In this document: in pieces, positions 63,311 to 64,000 of the stretch
How positions within the stretch are numbered: position 1 is the first letter of the stretch
Layout of the letters: each line of letters opens with the position of its first letter
Assembly: GCF_001640805.2 (NCBI RefSeq)
Contig: NC_066837.1
Location: 16,352,501 to 16,416,500 of the forward strand
Length of the DNA stretch: 64,000 nucleotides
DNA from: Lates calcarifer
Lineage: Eukaryota > Chordata > Actinopteri > Centropomidae
Reading direction: 5' to 3'
Program-made: the position numbers and the translations under genes
The notes under the pieces: generated by a model
Databases searched by the model: none
What the model saw: the letters and a program-made list of their open reading frames with translations, nothing else
Told to the model about the DNA's origin: nothing

Positions 63311-64000
63311 TCACCAGAGGTTAGACAAATTGAGCAACAAGCTGATATATCGTAAATAGCATTTAGGCTCTGAGGAGCCAGGTATTTCTCAGGATCTGGC
63401 CCAAGCTGAAACATAGTAAAAGGAGAGTTAATGTTGAATGTGTATTCATCAGGTGGCCAGAAAAGGTGATGAGAGGTCAGTATTGTCGCAGCAAGCAGGC
63501 AACAAAATCATTAGCAGGGTTAAAGCAACTATACTGACTTAATATTAAAATCAGCACTCGCATACTGGTACTGTCTGTGTGTAAAATAATGTGAGAAACT
63601 GCAAAATAATGCTCACCCATTTTACTAAATAAATACAATACCAAAAGAAAACAACCTGAAAGCTTGATCACAACAAAACATTTTTATATAAAACATTTTA
63701 TATGGACATTCAATAACAAAAAAACGTAATGGCAGTCAAGGGGGAAATAGACATGACAGAGGGAGAGGACTGGTCATTGATAAACCATAGCAACTATGAA
63801 GAATGGCCACATAGTTTACTATAATACAGTGGCAAGAAAACCACAACAGGAAAATGATCTTTGTGCGGCAGCCATTTTGTTTGTCAGCAGGCCTTTTAGC
63901 CAAACAGCACTGTGCTCTTTGTTGTGTTAACTAGCTTCAAACCGCTAGCTGCCTTTCATTCTCCGTGGAGTTTAGTGGTAAAGAAGAACGCAACTGGGCT
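63310..64000. other. Right-hand edge; possible promoter near 63870-64000
   Basis: No coding exon seen. The last 140 bases become less AT-rich and contain 'gcagccattttg', a YY1-type element often found at TSSs, so another gene may start just outside the window. This is weak. Confidence 0.3.

Overview
The window is nuclear DNA from a bony fish, most likely a percomorph-type teleost. Genes have many short GT-AG introns. The repeats are typical teleost ones: a Tc1/mariner copy, a Gmr1-like LTR element, a MITE with terminal inverted repeats and LINE 3' tails. The gene set includes an osteocalcin with a long Ser/Glu-rich propeptide (the teleost OC2 type), slc34a2, chic2, erp27 and two pde6h copies. 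There are no operons, CRISPR arrays or prokaryotic features.

Layout, left to right. Positions 1-312 (-) hold the 5' end of a rhomboid-like membrane protein that runs off the window. It is divergent from chic2 (2042-4795, +, six exons, 170 codons). From 8.6 to 11.3 kb there is a degraded LTR element, a duplicated 127-bp repeat and a broken Tc1-like transposon. A secreted lipocalin-like glycoprotein follows (11405-13791, -, six exons, 238 aa). Next is a gene I do not recognise (14593-17883, +), with AKAP-like helices, repeated Trp/basic motifs and two compensating 1-bp frameshifts. A decayed partial copy of the lipocalin gene lies at 18.7-19.1 kb. slc34a2 (21287-32601, +, 13 coding exons, 655 aa) carries a 3.8-kb LTR retrotransposon in the intron after its fourth coding exon. 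This element has integrase upstream of reverse transcriptase.

The right half is a skeletal and photoreceptor neighbourhood. It holds osteocalcin (35257-36514, -, four exons, 286 aa), erp27 (41915-47744, -, seven exons, 254 aa) and two almost identical 75-aa pde6h genes arranged head to head (57016-57391, -, and 61830-62190, +). Each pde6h gene has a candidate non-coding first exon preceded by a GGATTA (CRX/OTX-type) site. In human 12p12.3 the order is MGP - ERP27 - ARHGDIB - PDE6H. Here an osteocalcin gene occupies the MGP position, and I can see no ARHGDIB in the 9 kb where it would be expected.

The strongest items for follow-up are the osteocalcin in the MGP position, the pde6h pair that differs at the position of the Thr35 phosphosite, the Gmr1-like element inserted 19 bp past a splice donor, and the unrecognised AKAP-like gene. 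Exon boundaries were read by hand from splice consensus and phase. For the six complete known or family-assigned genes (chic2, the lipocalin, slc34a2, osteocalcin, erp27 and both pde6h copies) the joined coding length is divisible by three.
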